A stretch of 64,000 nt of DNA from Antedon bifida (taxonomy: Eukaryota; Echinodermata; Crinoidea; Comatulida; Antedonidae), in contig OY727095.1 in assembly GCA_963402885.1 (NCBI GenBank), forward strand, positions 4,407,001 through 4,471,000, read 5' to 3'. The notes under the pieces are model-generated. The model was not told where the DNA came from. It did not search any database and was given only the letters and a program-made list of their open reading frames with translations. The first letter of the stretch is position 1. Each line of letters starts with the position of its first letter. Positions 21,483 to 33,975 of this stretch are shown here, in pieces. A program made the translations under genes and the position numbers.

Positions 21483-21490
<8 letters not shown>
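21101..21490 (+). repeat. Tandem duplication of the four-TM gene's 3' end (187-bp period)
   Basis: Copy 1 (21101-21287) holds the last codons, stop and start of the 3' UTR. Copy 2 (from 21288) repeats ACCTCAGTCGTCAGGGAAGT, GAACCAATGCAATATGCA, TTTTGGACT and AAGAAATATCTTT in the same order with scattered changes. The first copy keeps the open frame, so the second is now untranslated. A (TA)n tract at 21489-21512 follows. Confidence 0.9.
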
Positions 21491-21517
<27 letters not shown>

Positions 21518-21638
21518 TTATTTATTTGTTCGAGAAAAGTAGTTATTATATCGCAATGTGTGTTGATTATGTATTAAGTATACCAATATTTTGTAAAAGA
21601 ATCGTAATGTAATCTTCTGATGTGCACTTCGTTACTAG

Positions 21639-21645
21639 AAATAAA
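21639..21645 (+). terminator. Possible poly(A) signal of the four-TM gene
   Basis: AATAAAG about 460 bp after the stop, downstream of the duplicated 3' segment. Other A-rich candidates exist. Confidence 0.35.
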
Positions 21646-22952
21646 GTTTGATAATGCAACTAGTCTAAATGCAGCATTGGCTTCTCATACTAATTTGTGA
21701 TGGAATTCGAATGTCCTGTTTTAACATATTAGATTCTTTTTATCCACAAAACGGGCCACAACAATTGCAGAAGAAACATCTATATGGTTATATACCTTCA
21801 AAATCAATTCATTATACAAAATACTTTTTATCGAGGCACTAGGATGACAGTATGCACACATACGTCATTGCAGTTAAGTTTAAGCGTCGATTTCCTCCCT
21901 CCAAAGCAAAAGTTGTATTTCGGATTTTGTACGTTTAGTAGCCATGGAAACGTGAAAGTTTACATTTACGCTTCTTGCTACGGGGTATTTCAGATAAGGT
22001 GCCAGACAGCATGAAAAAAAAAGAACATGAATTATTTAGCACAGTTGACTAATAAACTAGCTCCCAATGGACCAGTGTGTATAGTCTGCGTCTGGGTGAA
22101 TATTTCATCAAAATGACTGTATCCTACAAAAGGTAGGACAGCAAACAAATCGTCGAGTTTACTCTTAGTTCAAAGATTCAAATTAAATTGTGATATATAC
22201 TTATGACTAAATTTTAATTTCCCCACACCCTTATCACATCATCACAGAGCAACGTGGACTTGCTTTACTATTTGTTATTCATTTAAAAAAAAAATCCAAT
22301 TTTCGATCAAGATTTCATGATCCCGGTCGTTAATAATCGTTCCGAGCTTTGTAAACGACAAATAGACTTATTCTTATGGTGGTGGTACATTATTAAAATA
22401 GCTAATAGTTGACTCCATCATCAACAAAACAAACACAGTAGATAAAATCCCGGGCGTGAAACTGTTTATTTGGCCTAACTTTGTTCTACCAAAGACCTAT
22501 CCTCTAGATGACCGGTGGCAGCAGTTCAATCGTGGTTGCCTTATATAATACACACTGTAAGCATTCAACCCCGACCTCTTTATATGATACATAATTCATG
22601 GGTATAATAAGCTCACTTTGATAGTAATTATCGTGGGAAATAATGAATATTTACCGCCCGTTCAGACCAATATGCTTTCTCCTAAATAACAGGGCTTGTT
22701 TGTAGACTCAAAAGATTGTTTATGTACGGTATGTATTCGCCTAATAATAATAGACTTATATAAAATAATATTTCAGTCTTTGTATAGCGCATGACGCTAA
22801 AAGCATCAATGCGTTTAAAACTAAAAATAAATTACGAAAAAAGGCATACAATTAGAAATTTAATTTAATTTAATTAAAAGCAATGTAAGTTGGCTGCGGA
22901 TAGAGGCAGACAAACAATTCCAAAGTTAGAGAGAGGAAAGAAAAATAACCAT

Positions 22953-23085
22953 TAAGCTTTGTCTACACTATCAAACTAGACAAAGCAAGTGTGATGTGCC
23001 CAAATATGGAAGTGATATACACAAATATGGTAGTGCTATGACATCATCATGTCCATGGGTACATCACATAAAGTTTGATGCAGGT
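22953..23085. mobile_element. Palindromic MITE, CTCTGTCTACACTATCAAAC family (right arm diverged)
   Basis: TAAGCTTTGTCTACACTATC opens it, followed by GTGTGATGTGCCCAAATATGG and ACATCATCATGTCCATGGG. The right end stops at CATAAAGTTTGATG without the terminal ten bases. Confidence 0.75.
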
Positions 23086-25368
23086 GTAAAATGTACGATG
23101 TAATGTTGTTACGCTGGTACGATGCACTTTTTGTTTTATAGGCCTATTCGTACTTGTAGGCCACATAGATCACGAAAAACTGCACATAACTGCAGCATGG
23201 TTCGCAAAGGAATTTGCAGTTGCTTTTAGTTCCAATTAATAATTCTACTGAATATTTTATGTTTTAAAAAAACAAACGAAAGATCGTTTTATATTCTAAT
23301 TTAACAAGCTGAAAAAAGACAGCAATACGATACAGATACATTAGTCAGGTATATATTATATAAATCTATAAAATGCCTCACAAAAGCGATTTTAGAAAGA
23401 GTTTTTTGAAAAGTAGGTCACTGTAAATGTTTACTTTAAAACTCCATTACATTCACATCAGTGATATAATTAGCTAGAACTTTAATGGACACGCAGCCAA
23501 GACCGCCCTGATGTCCACTCGCTGACCCTCTGTTAGAACCACTTGCTAGGGGTCATTCCACCGCGACGCACTTTTAAACATCATAGCGATATATGATTTC
23601 CGAAAATTCGCTGTATTCGGTTACTAATGACGACATACGGGAGCGTGTTAACTCCCAGGACATACATAAAATAACTTTTGAAAGTTTTGGAATTGGTTTC
23701 TCACGAACCGAATAGATCACCTGTTAGATACGTCAAAACATTTTGAACTTTATTCTACTGAAACTTTGAAAACAGAAATATAACCTTTTGATTTTTTTAA
23801 AAGACAAACTTAGCATTTGTAGCTACGCTATAAATGTGTATGACATGATTTCGTTTTTTAAACAATATATTACTAAATTAAAGTTGAAACTTATCAAAAT
23901 CTCGAATTTTCTGTATTATCATATTATGAGTCGTAATATCGCTCTATGCATATCTATACATATAAGTTTCTCGGTATTTTCGTGGTACAATGTATTGCAA
24001 GCCAATTGGTATTTTACTAGACTTGCCCAAAGTTTTTTTCCCTCTATATTTTATTTAAGGCAATCCAAGATATGAGCACTGTAATTTCCATTATATTGGA
24101 TAATAATATGGATCTGTATCTGTAGTCCACCAGTCGACCTTTCGATTTTTGTCTGACGTATGAAACGCCATGTAATGCGAAACTAATTTCGGTCTACGAC
24201 CTAGACTATAGTCTTTACTGGGATGTTTGCACCAACATGCATAAGATTAGAACTGCAAGTATTTCTATTCTTCACACTAAATACGCTCCATGAAATTGAC
24301 TGTGAAAGACTACTCTGTACTTCGTTATTCAAAATTAATTTCATCAAGATAAAACCATTTTTTTGCATGGCATAATAAAAATATTCTTTTGATAAGTTAA
24401 AATTATTTTCATTTGTGCCCTGCTACATTATACTTGTACATTTTCTCTTAAATAGTATTTTTGTTTGTGGTCATACATGTGTTATAACAGTAAACAAATA
24501 TATAAAATTGTGTCTGCACTGTTGTTACCACTTTACAATAAATTCAATATATAATTATTAATAACGTTACGAATGTGATTTTCGAACATTTTGAAGTCCT
24601 ATTAAAAACTGGTTTGAAAAAAAACAACATATTTATATTACTAATGCCACCGAGTGTTAATGTTATAACATAAACATCATCGCCACTATTCCATGGGTTT
24701 GATATGTTCATAATTGACAAATAAATCAAAATCCAATATTTTTTACGTTATAAATCATAAGAATACTATTAGTTATGTTTTATTATTTATGAAGACTTTC
24801 TTGTTTTTACCTTTAGTTTTTAACACAGTAACCTTTATACAGACTTGGTACTCAACTCAATTATACCACTGTTAGGAACTTTATTCCCCGTTCTCGCGTT
24901 GGTACCACACGTGGCATCCTTCACCAGACACGGCTCTCACCTGTACTTACTTACGGCAACAGGTGCGGTCGCTAATACGATTGAAATAAGATCAATAGTT
25001 CATTGAAAAATATATTAAATTGAATTTAATTTATCGTACCACCAAAACCAACAAGTTTATTTCAATTAATATTATTAACATTTAATGACAACAATATTTT
25101 TCATGTTTTCAAGATCAAGTGTGAACATTTTAATTGCATTTTTTAAATGATGTATGATACCATAACCAACTTTCGAGTTAAAATCAAAATCGTAAGGAAT
25201 TTAATGGATTATATACCTATTACACAGTTGTATTTAAATGCGGCAATAATTAGCATGATAAAGAACGAGATTTTTTATGTGATTGATTAATGATAATGGT
25301 TCTATCTTATATAAAAAGAATTCCAACATCGATTTATTGTTCTTCAGCGACTTCAACCTCCTTATTGT

Positions 25369-25413
25369 AATTGGTCAGATGTTTTGTCTACAGAGACAAA
25401 CATCTGACCAATT
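25369..25413. repeat. Strong DNA/RNA hairpin
   Basis: AATTGGTCAGATGTTT and AAACATCTGACCAATT face each other across a loop whose own TGTCT/AGACA can extend pairing. The ends match no family that I recognised. Confidence 0.7.
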
Positions 25414-26174
25414 GACAGCTCCCTGATTCAAAATTACTTCCTGGTAGTTAAGCAATTATCAACCTTATTGTTTATGATGAGTATTAGTGTGATGTTTACA
25501 AAAGTTAGTTGTGCATCTTAAGTTAAGGTAATATTGGTGTATTGAGCTGCTATGAGCTTAGCTAATTTGCATATTCGTATATCATAAAAGGGGTGGTTTT
25601 TAAGCGGAACAATACAATATCTTTTTTTTTTATGTGTGTCCTATCCTTATTGTGCTGTGCAGGTCTGGCGATGAAATAACGTGAAGGTACGCTTAGGTAC
25701 GTAAAACACAAAAGTTTAAAACATACATAACATACATGCCTTCTTGGTTTCTCCCATCTCGTACTTAACATAATAACTGACCATGACATTTTCTTTGAAT
25801 ATGTGATGGAATGAATAAATGTAATCGTACCGTACTGTTTGTCTTGTGTTTGTTTTTATTCAATTTTACGAAAAAAATTTTTGTAAAGCACATCCGAACT
25901 TTAAAACAATTTCAACACATTTATAGATTTATTATGACCACCATCCACATTACTTTTAAAAAATTTATTAAGAAAATGATAAGTATTATTTGTGGAAAGT
26001 AGTAAAAATGTGTTATTGTTACATGTTTATGTTTCTTCATGTTGTATTTTTGTGAGGGTCCCTAATGATCAGCTTCCGCTGGATGGACACCCTCGTAAAA
26101 TATTGTTGAAATAAATAAAGTACTGTATATAGATAATAACATAAACAACAACAAACATACAGAATTAAATTATT

Positions 26175-26228
26175 ACTATATTATTATTATTATTATTATT
26201 ATTACTATATTATTATTATTATTATTAT
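26175..26228. repeat. (ATT)n microsatellite
   Basis: Two ATT-repeat blocks separated by ACTAT. Confidence 0.9.
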
Positions 26229-26599
26229 ATACAGTCAACGAATATTTGTTGGCATTTCATTAAACTAAATCTGTTGATTTTATAATTTATTATTAAGACG
26301 ACTTTAAGTCGATGTCAAGCTGTGCCAATGAATCAATATTGTATGATTTATATCGTCACATCAATGTACTTGCAATATGATATTTGTTTGTTCTTTATTA
26401 TACTGTTGTTATATGTTATATGTTGTTTTCATAGCGTGTAAGCAGATTTTATGTTTTTATATTGTGAATTTTATTTCTGAAATAAACGTCATCATCGTCA
26501 ATCTTAATGTTACAGTTTAAGGATGAATTCTAGCAAGGGGTTAGTTGGGCACTAGTGTATTTGGTCACACTTTTTAGAAAGATAAAGACAATGAAGAGA

Positions 26600-26808
26600 G
26601 TGGAGCTGTAGCTTGGTAGTTAACGTGCTTGCCTTCCAATCCCAAGGTCCGGGGTTCAATCCTGATCTAGTGGATGGCAGGGTTGTAACTCACGACTATT
26701 TCAACTCCACTCCCTACGCCTCAAATGATACATTATTAAATAGTTTATCCATCCTGAACTTGGCGAGTTACTCGCTGTTGGATGCGTATGAGATAATAAA
26801 ATAAAAAC
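26600..26808 (+). mobile_element. tRNA-derived SINE, apparently full length
   Basis: The head has an A-box-like TAGCTTGGTAGTTAACG and, at 26652, a B box GGGTTCAATCC, spaced as in a tRNA gene. A body of about 120 bp follows, ending AGATAATAAAATAAAAAC, an A-rich tail. The flanks were not resolved into target-site duplications. Confidence 0.75.
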
Positions 26809-28137
26809 AAATCTGAAAGATCTTGTACAGGATTTGTGTGTGGGTGTGTGGGGGTGTGGGGAGAGAGACTATCCTCACGTAACCAATTCTGACCATATTG
26901 TTTATAAAACAGGCTAATTCCTATTATATGTCCATTCTTCTAGGCTGATATTAATGTTACAGTTAATGTCAACTTTAAAAGTATTTCAACCTTTGTTCTT
27001 TAAAAAAAATCCAACGTTGTGTGTTTTTTTGTGTTGCAATGTTGACGAGCACACTTTCCAGCCCTTCTATCAATGTTATACCCTCCGTCGTGTTATCAGT
27101 TTAAAAAGTAGAAAGTTATTGTGTTGAAATAATATAAGATTACCTAAATTTATCACGCAAGGTGAGTTTATACTACCAAAATTGAAAATATATTTCAAAA
27201 CTTTCCTAAATGGGGTAAAGCCTAATAACCATAATAAAAAGTGATTGATAGAACATCTGGAAAAATCTGTGCTTAATTTTACCTTTTACCGGATTAAAGG
27301 GGAATTCAAGTGCAAGTCAAATCAAATTACCTTTTAAAAAAGAAAATATAAGAAGAATAAGAAAATACATAATGATTATGACTTTATTCGAATTAATTCA
27401 AGAAACACAAGTTGATTTTCAGTTTTTCAAGAACATTCTGAAACAACAATAAACGAAAACAAAACCATGCCCATGTCTTTGGCCTACCGTATCTAATCAG
27501 TCAGGTATAATATAGGCCTACCCTGAGATATCATTACCTCGATAATAATCTTTCGTATTAAAATATTTAACCAAATTTCCATTATTTTAGGTGCATTCAC
27601 GTTAGGGGTTTCTCAGTGTCTCAATGAGATATGAATTTCATATAATATTGAACTTCCTTCCGAAATAAAATTTAAATCTCTTTAAAATCCAAGTCACTTT
27701 AAATTCATCTTATCCAATCATTGAACTCTTTTGGCATTGGATAAATTGAGAACCACTTGTTGTAAAGAAGTTTTTGACTCCCCTCTGGGACGGGCATACC
27801 ACGTCAAAACACTGACACAACAATCCATAGCTAATAAAATACCGATCATTTAAATCAAACCAATGTGCCTGGCGAGTTTGCTAATTGTACGCTGTATCGC
27901 ATAGACTTATAATACGGACACCGCGGTGCGTTGATGTTATAACTGTCGCTGGAAGGAACTAAGATGTTTCGGATGTGTTCCGTATTGCTTATCTATATGT
28001 TTTACTTACGTAAAGACGAAACAGTTAAGCATATTTAACGTGAAATTAACATTAATTAAGCTTGGCGATTTTTACTGGAGCAAATATCATTATTTTAAAC
28101 GGACAACAAAAGGTTCATAATATCTAGTTCTACAGGA

Positions 28138-28243
28138 TATTTGACCGGGGGACGAACATCCTGACAATCAAATCATTAAGTGGAATCGTCAGTGCTTTAT
28201 TCTTGGAACCGGACTAAATGTTCAAATAGCGTGTTATTATAAG
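28138..28243 (+). other. Candidate noncoding first exon of the SLC10 gene
   Basis: The SLC10 start codon follows an acceptor directly, so an upstream untranslated exon must exist. A good donor, ATAAG|GTAAGA, ends at 28243 after a relatively GC-balanced stretch. This is a guess among several donors. Confidence 0.25.
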
Positions 28244-28715
28244 GTAAGACAAACTTTCTTATTTTAATTTTTAGTAGGCTCCTTATTATATTAAAACATT
28301 ATTATTATAATTAATAGTACTACTAGGCCTAGTTGATTTAAATGATAGATCCTATTTCTAATAAATAATTTTATCATGATTTGATTACAATATTTTTCTT
28401 TAAAAACTTACATTACAGTGCAACTGCATTGGTATGTTTACAATGTTATTATCGTTCTAAATTACTAATTTATGGTCTATTTTTTTCCATTTAGTCTTTA
28501 TTTATATTTACCTATATAAATGTCATTTTTTTACTTTCTCTGTCTTCACTGTTGTTCTTCTTGCAAGTATTTCCAGGTATATTTCGAAACCACATTGCAA
28601 TTAACACTTTTAGCACTATGTTCAATGTTGTCTATTTTATTTGTAATAATAAGTCGGCTATCTCTCTCACTCCCCCCGTTTGTTCTCTTTGTCTATATGT
28701 TATTAATTTAACTCT

Positions 28716-28881
28716 AAAGCTGTGTCTACACTTTCAAACTTTATGTGACAAAAAATGTGACGTGCTCATATAATGAACATGGTAATGTCATATCACTACC
28801 ATATCTGGGCATATCACTACCATATTTGGGCACATCACACTTTTCTTGTCAAACTAGTTTGATAGTGTAGACAGAGCTTTA
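28716..28881. mobile_element. Palindromic MITE, CTCTGTCTACACTATCAAAC family, well-preserved copy
   Basis: TAAAGCTGTGTCTACACTTTC at the left and TTTGATAGTGTAGACAGAGC at the right, with matching CAAACTTTATGTGACAAA and TTGTCAAACTAGTTTG subterminal blocks and central CACTACCATATCTGGGCATA repeats. TA flanks both ends. Confidence 0.9.
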
Positions 28882-29629
28882 ATGCGCGCTCTTATTTATT
28901 TGCACACTTTATTATCTTTTCGTTTAATAAAACTACTGGTTGGTACATAATCAAACATTAAAATGAAATTAGTGAATACTACAATACTTGGGTCAATGAC
29001 GTGGTATGTACATAATAATAAGTACAAAAGTTTAATCATAAATGTTCTATCCCTAACCGGTATACCAGATGAAGGGTTAATTCGGGTTAAGACGGATACT
29101 TCCGCAACATTACATACAATCAAATCTTGTCGCTAGCAATACTTACTTATAATATTATGCTATATTGACGCGATGAACAGTTATGGACAGCCGTAGAGTT
29201 CGTCTAGGGTCGTTAATCGGGGACTTGACTGAGGGAATGGCCGATTGAAGGAAAGGACATGTGACAACTGATCAACAGCTTAAACTTTAGGGTGTGTATC
29301 CAGCACAAAAAAGTTTACCTAAAACGCATGACGCATGTATTGCTATTAAAGTTAGGTCCATAACATATTCGTGTAAGTAAACCATCCAGACTCAATGACA
29401 TGAGTGAGTGAAAGCTATACAGACCTGGATGAATAGATACATTCTTATTCCATCTGTTAGGCTATAAATCTAATTCGTAATCGAGAAAAGAGAAGGGGTT
29501 ACCTCTGTAGACATATAAATCGATCGGATGGATGTGCAGGCTAAACGCAAAGTTCAACTTGTTGTAATAATATAGTCCTGTTGTTTCTGCCTTGAAGCAA
29601 TGCATAGCTTTAAGGGTTAGGGTTCATAT

Positions 29630-29684
29630 ATGGGCACATCACATTTTTTTTTCACATAAAGTTTGATAGTGTAGACAGAGCTTA
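29630..29684. mobile_element. Right-half MITE, CTCTGTCTACACTATC family
   Basis: Only GGGCACATCACATTTTTTTT onward through AAGTTTGATAGTGTAGACAG is present. Confidence 0.75.
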
Positions 29685-31240
29685 ACATCCAAAAACAAGT
29701 TAGCGCGCGCTTGTAGAGTACGCCTATTATCATGGTGTGCGCATCCAAGCATTAACGCGTATCTTTTTTTTATGCTGTAAACGGAAAACGAGCATCGGCA
29801 CATTGATGATATCCTCCTACGCACAAAGATGTTAATTACTGTATAATCTCATTGTGAGATATGTTGTTCGTAATTGGTATTTCTGTCCCATGGGCGCATC
29901 TTCTTATCGGTGTCTACTGTGGTTGAACACCGTTGATAATAATAATATGCATCATATTTACCAGCTTTGCGCAATTCAATCAGAAAATAGAACGTTAATG
30001 CATGAATATCTACAAATGCAATAAAACTCTAATCGATTCTCAGTCCTGTATCTCCACATTTGGAACAACGAGATCTACGTCTATTAAAAGAAACATTAAA
30101 TCTCATCACCACATAAATGGAAATCCAACTTCCAAGGAAGCAGAGGCAGATCCAAGTCTATAAAAATGTTACTGCGTGAAAACTTTATCGATGATGCAAA
30201 AAACACCGATTCTCATCTAACTCGACAAACATGTATCATAGGCAAACTCGGAATACAGCATCCCATGTGTTTCACATGTGATGCTTGTATCATTATTATG
30301 TTAAGGGTTAGAAACAGGCGTCACATGTACTTCACATGTGACACATGTATTACGGAATTTATATTAATTTAGGCATTAGATAACAAGATACACTATTAGG
30401 CCTACACTATATCGATAATCGTGTGTTACAGATGCATCGGGTGCACTCGTTCGCTCTTTCTTTAAGGTGTAACTTTCCATCATTTCGATTTGAAAAGGTT
30501 GGTTAAAGTTACCGTCCAGTACAGTGATAATCCGTACAATTTCGTCGCCGCTTGGATGATTACCGTAACCCTAATATATATTTCAAAAAAACTGAATGAT
30601 TAACGGAGCAAAACGATAATATCAACAAAACAGCGTGGTGCACTTAATATGACTTAAGTTTGAACAATATGACTCATATCATAATAAACCATGATATCAA
30701 GGCTTCCGTGACAACATTCATATTTGACCGTTTCAACTCGTTAACGAACATCTGCCTACATCTATCTTACAGAGTCAATTACAGCCAGCCATGTCCGAGC
30801 CTCCCATTGGATGCCATAGGCAGACGATAACCGGTCATAGTAAAAATATACATTTTCTAATGTAACAGAACATTTTCATTGTACATTAGTTGCTTTAATT
30901 ATAGTATCTGTGTTGTGATGTCAGACGTTATTATGTTATAGTCTATTTATTAGACACTATCTGTAACCATATATTGTCCACTTTACAGGGCGGCCTAATT
31001 GCAAATCTTACGATCAACAAAATTGTATTATGCTATCATTGTTACAATGTATAACGCTGGTGGCCTTACTATTATTAGGTCACCTGTGGCAATTGCGTAT
31101 CGATTCTAGGCCTACTGCTTCAAGTATCATTTATATCGAAAAGACATCCCTCTGCCTCCCTATGCTTCTTGTAGGCGCCTGTATTAAAAGTTCGTCTCAA
31201 TAATAAGACGTTAAATTATATTTAATTTGTTTTATTACAG

Positions 31241-32725
31241 ATGGAAGGTTCTATTTACTGCGTTCTGGTATTCTGTCTGCTTTTTGGACTGTCAACTCAA
31301 TCCAATTCTTCAATTGGTTTTACGATAACTCCAGATGATTTTCTTCTTGTCACGGAAGGCGAAATAGCTAATGTCAACATCAACGTATCAAACATTGAGC
31401 AAACAAATATAACAATAGTAAATATGGATGAAGACATATTTCAAGTTATCCCAGACGATAATGATGACCAGACCTTAGTTATGGAAAATGGTGACATACC
31501 AATTTTAGGTTTGAGGCTTGGTATTGGAAGTATTCGGATTTTACTGACATCTCCAGATGGCGAGTCCGAAATTAATTATCAGGTCAAAGTTTTACGTAAA
31601 TCCAGCGTGCTTGACTACGCGTTTACGTACACGCTGCTAAGTTGGATGATCGTGTCGTACGTAACTATGGGTACAAAGATGGATCTTAAAATAATCTGGG
31701 GGAAGCTGCGACGACCGTACGCCGTGGTCACAGGCATCATCTGTCAGTTTTTGATAATGCCAGTGTTAGCGTTTGCTGTAGCGAACATTGTTTCGTTAGA
31801 GAAAGAAGAAACTGTCGGGTTGCTTGTTGATGGATCGTGTCCTGGTGGATGGCTAAGCAATGTCTTTACCTTACTGCTTGACTGTGATTTTGTTCTAAGC
31901 CTAACTATGACGTTCTGCTCCAGTATCCTAGCACTTGGAATGATGCCGTTGAATATGATGCTGTATACAAAGCCTTTTGTCGAAGAAGGTGACTCTTTAG
32001 AGACACCGTACGCAGCACTCACCATGCAACTTGCTTTGATGCTTATCCCAGTTGGTATAGGCATCATTATTCTATATAAATTCACAAAACTTGCGGACTT
32101 GTGTGTCAAACTTCTTAAACCATTCGCCTTTGGTCTAATTGTGATAGCATTTAGTTTGGGAGTTCCTTCGCAGATGTTCGTTTTCAGCTCCTCTTGGCGA
32201 GTTTACACCGCCGCTGCCATTTTCCCTCTTATCGGTGGCATCACTGGTTTCACCATCGCGACGGTGACGCGAAGAAAAACTCCAGAAGCACTGACTATCG
32301 CCTTTGAAACAGGGGTTCAAAACAGTCTTTTAGCGACAACTATGGCCAAGTTATCGTACCCACAACCCGAGGCCGATCTGGTATGCAGAGTCCCACTGTT
32401 GATCGCAATTTTGACCATGATAGAGGGAACGGTTATAGTTTTCATCTACGTCATATCGCAACATCTATCAAAGAGAGCCTACCAACCAGTCAATGAGGAG
32501 CCAAATGAACTAAAATCGAAAGAAGCAGAAGAAAATGGTGGACATAACGGTTGGACAAAGTTGCCACAAGTGTCAGAGAACAATAGGAAGATATACATTG
32601 GAAATGATTTCTCAAGTGATGATCATGAAACAAAAGAAGATAATAACTCGGTTGACTGTGAGAATGAACTTACTCCAATGACAGTTCCATCCAAAGATCG
32701 TATTGAAGGACCAGAAGATGTTTAA
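31241..32725 (+). CDS. SLC10-family (sodium/bile acid cotransporter-like) membrane protein
   Basis: A single 494-codon exon preceded by a polypyrimidine tract and acceptor (TTTTATTACAG) at the ATG, so the 5' UTR is spliced but the coding part is intronless. A signal peptide (about residues 1-20) leads into an Asn-rich extracellular domain of about 105 residues, then 8-10 membrane helices. SLC10 motifs are visible: DGSCPGGWLSNVFTLLLDCD in the first Na+-site region, ALGMMPLNM, and FETGVQNSLLATTM, which corresponds to the E-x-G-x-QN motif needed for Na+ binding in bile-acid carriers. The long N-terminal ectodomain resembles SLC10A3/SLC10A5 (P3-like) rather than the short-ended bile-acid carriers. 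The C tail is acidic and Ser-rich. The substrate cannot be read from the sequence. Confidence 0.85.
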   Translation: MEGSIYCVLVFCLLFGLSTQSNSSIGFTITPDDFLLVTEGEIANVNINVSNIEQTNITIVNMDEDIFQVIPDDNDDQTLVMENGDIPILGLRLGIGSIRILLTSPDGESEINYQVKVLRKSSVLDYAFTYTLLSWMIVSYVTMGTKMDLKIIWGKLRRPYAVVTGIICQFLIMPVLAFAVANIVSLEKEETVGLLVDGSCPGGWLSNVFTLLLDCDFVLSLTMTFCSSILALGMMPLNMMLYTKPFVEEGDSLETPYAALTMQLALMLIPVGIGIIILYKFTKLADLCVKLLKPFAFGLIVIAFSLGVPSQMFVFSSSWRVYTAAAIFPLIGGITGFTIATVTRRKTPEALTIAFETGVQNSLLATTMAKLSYPQPEADLVCRVPLLIAILTMIEGTVIVFIYVISQHLSKRAYQPVNEEPNELKSKEAEENGGHNGWTKLPQVSENNRKIYIGNDFSSDDHETKEDNNSVDCENELTPMTVPSKDRIEGPEDV

Positions 32726-32954
32726 CGTACTATTCTAACTTAAGTATACTTTTCTATGCATTATTAAAAGGCAGTTTATACTGGTGAAATACGGTAGTAT
32801 GCAGATAATACCACTTAACGATATGTTTTCTACAGGGCAAATAATGTATTGTTGACACATATTTGGTTGAATATGCCATTTTAATGTTAAACATACCACT
32901 CATTTACTTTGACCTAATATTTGACGTACCTGATAAAAATAAATGAACCGGAAG

Positions 32955-33340
32955 TTAAAGATGTATGGTCCCCCTGAAAAAATACTTTGTAAAATATTTC
33001 TTGTTCAATATGCCATTTTAATATAACAGTTATCCACTTTTAACAAAATTGAATCGAAAAAAAAATTTTTTTTTTTTTTGAATTTTACCATTAATTTTGT
33101 CATTTTATATGAAAAAAACATTATTTTTGTTGTTTGTTTTACGGAAGGGATTAACTTTATTAAAACTACAAAATAACTTATTCAAAATCTGTTTTTGGGG
33201 ACAATACATCTTTTTTTTAATCCTGATTTTGTTCGGTTTTTTTCCTGAGGAATGAATAACTATCAAAACTACAAAATGGCCTATTTATTAATAAAGTTCA
33301 AAGATGTTATCATTATTTTTGGGGGACAATACATCTTTAA
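32955..33340. mobile_element. Foldback element, TTAAAGATGTATTGTCCC family
   Basis: It begins TTAAAGATGTATGGTCCCCC and ends GGGGGACAATACATCTTTAA. An internal end-like GGGGACAATACATC at 33197 suggests a nested or partly duplicated copy. Confidence 0.75.
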
Positions 33341-33779
33341 CGCATTGATCTGAAAAAACGTAACATTAACAAGCAACTGATCGGTATTGTATCGTCCCAA
33401 TAAAGCATTTATATTTTTTTACTTATACTATTTTTTTTTACTACAGTGTGTTTGTTGCAAATGTGTTTCTTAACTGTCAAAGTGTGTCGAATGAACTGTC
33501 AATGTATAAAAGCTGTATAATGTACTATAGATATGTATAGTCCATATTTTTGTTATTGCCTTGAAAATAGTGCTAATATTGTCTTTTGGGAACCGACACA
33601 TTACGCTATATGTAATCAAGGTGATTGTTTAATTGCCTTGATGTATAAAGTACAAACAAAACAAAAAGGTTTTATTTATGTAAAATGAAATGTTTATATG
33701 CAAAATGCAGTGATGGTGTTTCCAGGTGGTCCATAATCGGAGCATTTGGGTAGAATTAATTTAGATTGTTTAAGCAAAG

Positions 33780-33975
33780 TTGTTTCGAGCTTCCAAAAAA
33801 ATGTAGTGTACTGTCAACAACATAGAGCCTCGCCAGGCCGCGTTTGCTTCAGCTAATTGTAGTTATTCTTACGTCACGCCTTATGGATATGACTAATGAA
33901 TATTCATGTTTACTTTGTGACGTTTCATGAGGAGTAACCGGGCCGCGAAAAGAAATATCGCGGCCCGGCCAGGCT
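33780..33975. repeat. Dispersed repeat containing CRE-like site, inverted copy 2
   Basis: It matches 16800-16990 in reverse: TTCTTACGTCACGCCTTATG, ATGACTAATGAATATTCATG and TTTGTGACGTTTCATGAGG, then an inverted CCGGGCCGCG / CGCGGCCCGG pair around AAAAGAAATAT. Confidence 0.75.

Larger units (their letters stand above)
21660..31230. other. Long gene-poor interval
   Basis: About 9.5 kb with no coding sequence that I can support. Reading frames of 60-95 codons occur on both strands but lack domains, plausible splice partners or codon bias. Recognisable content is repetitive: MITE copies at 22953, 28716 and 29630, a foldback at 25369, an (ATT)n tract at 26175-26228, a SINE at 26600, and a short CACATGTGA-rich repeat at 30240-30350. 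Part of it probably carries the noncoding first exon of the downstream SLC10 gene. Confidence 0.5.

Noticed and set aside
31744..32320. Antisense reading frames of 121 and 61 codons
   Set aside because: They lie opposite the SLC10 coding exon and carry no domain; they are shadows of its codon pattern.
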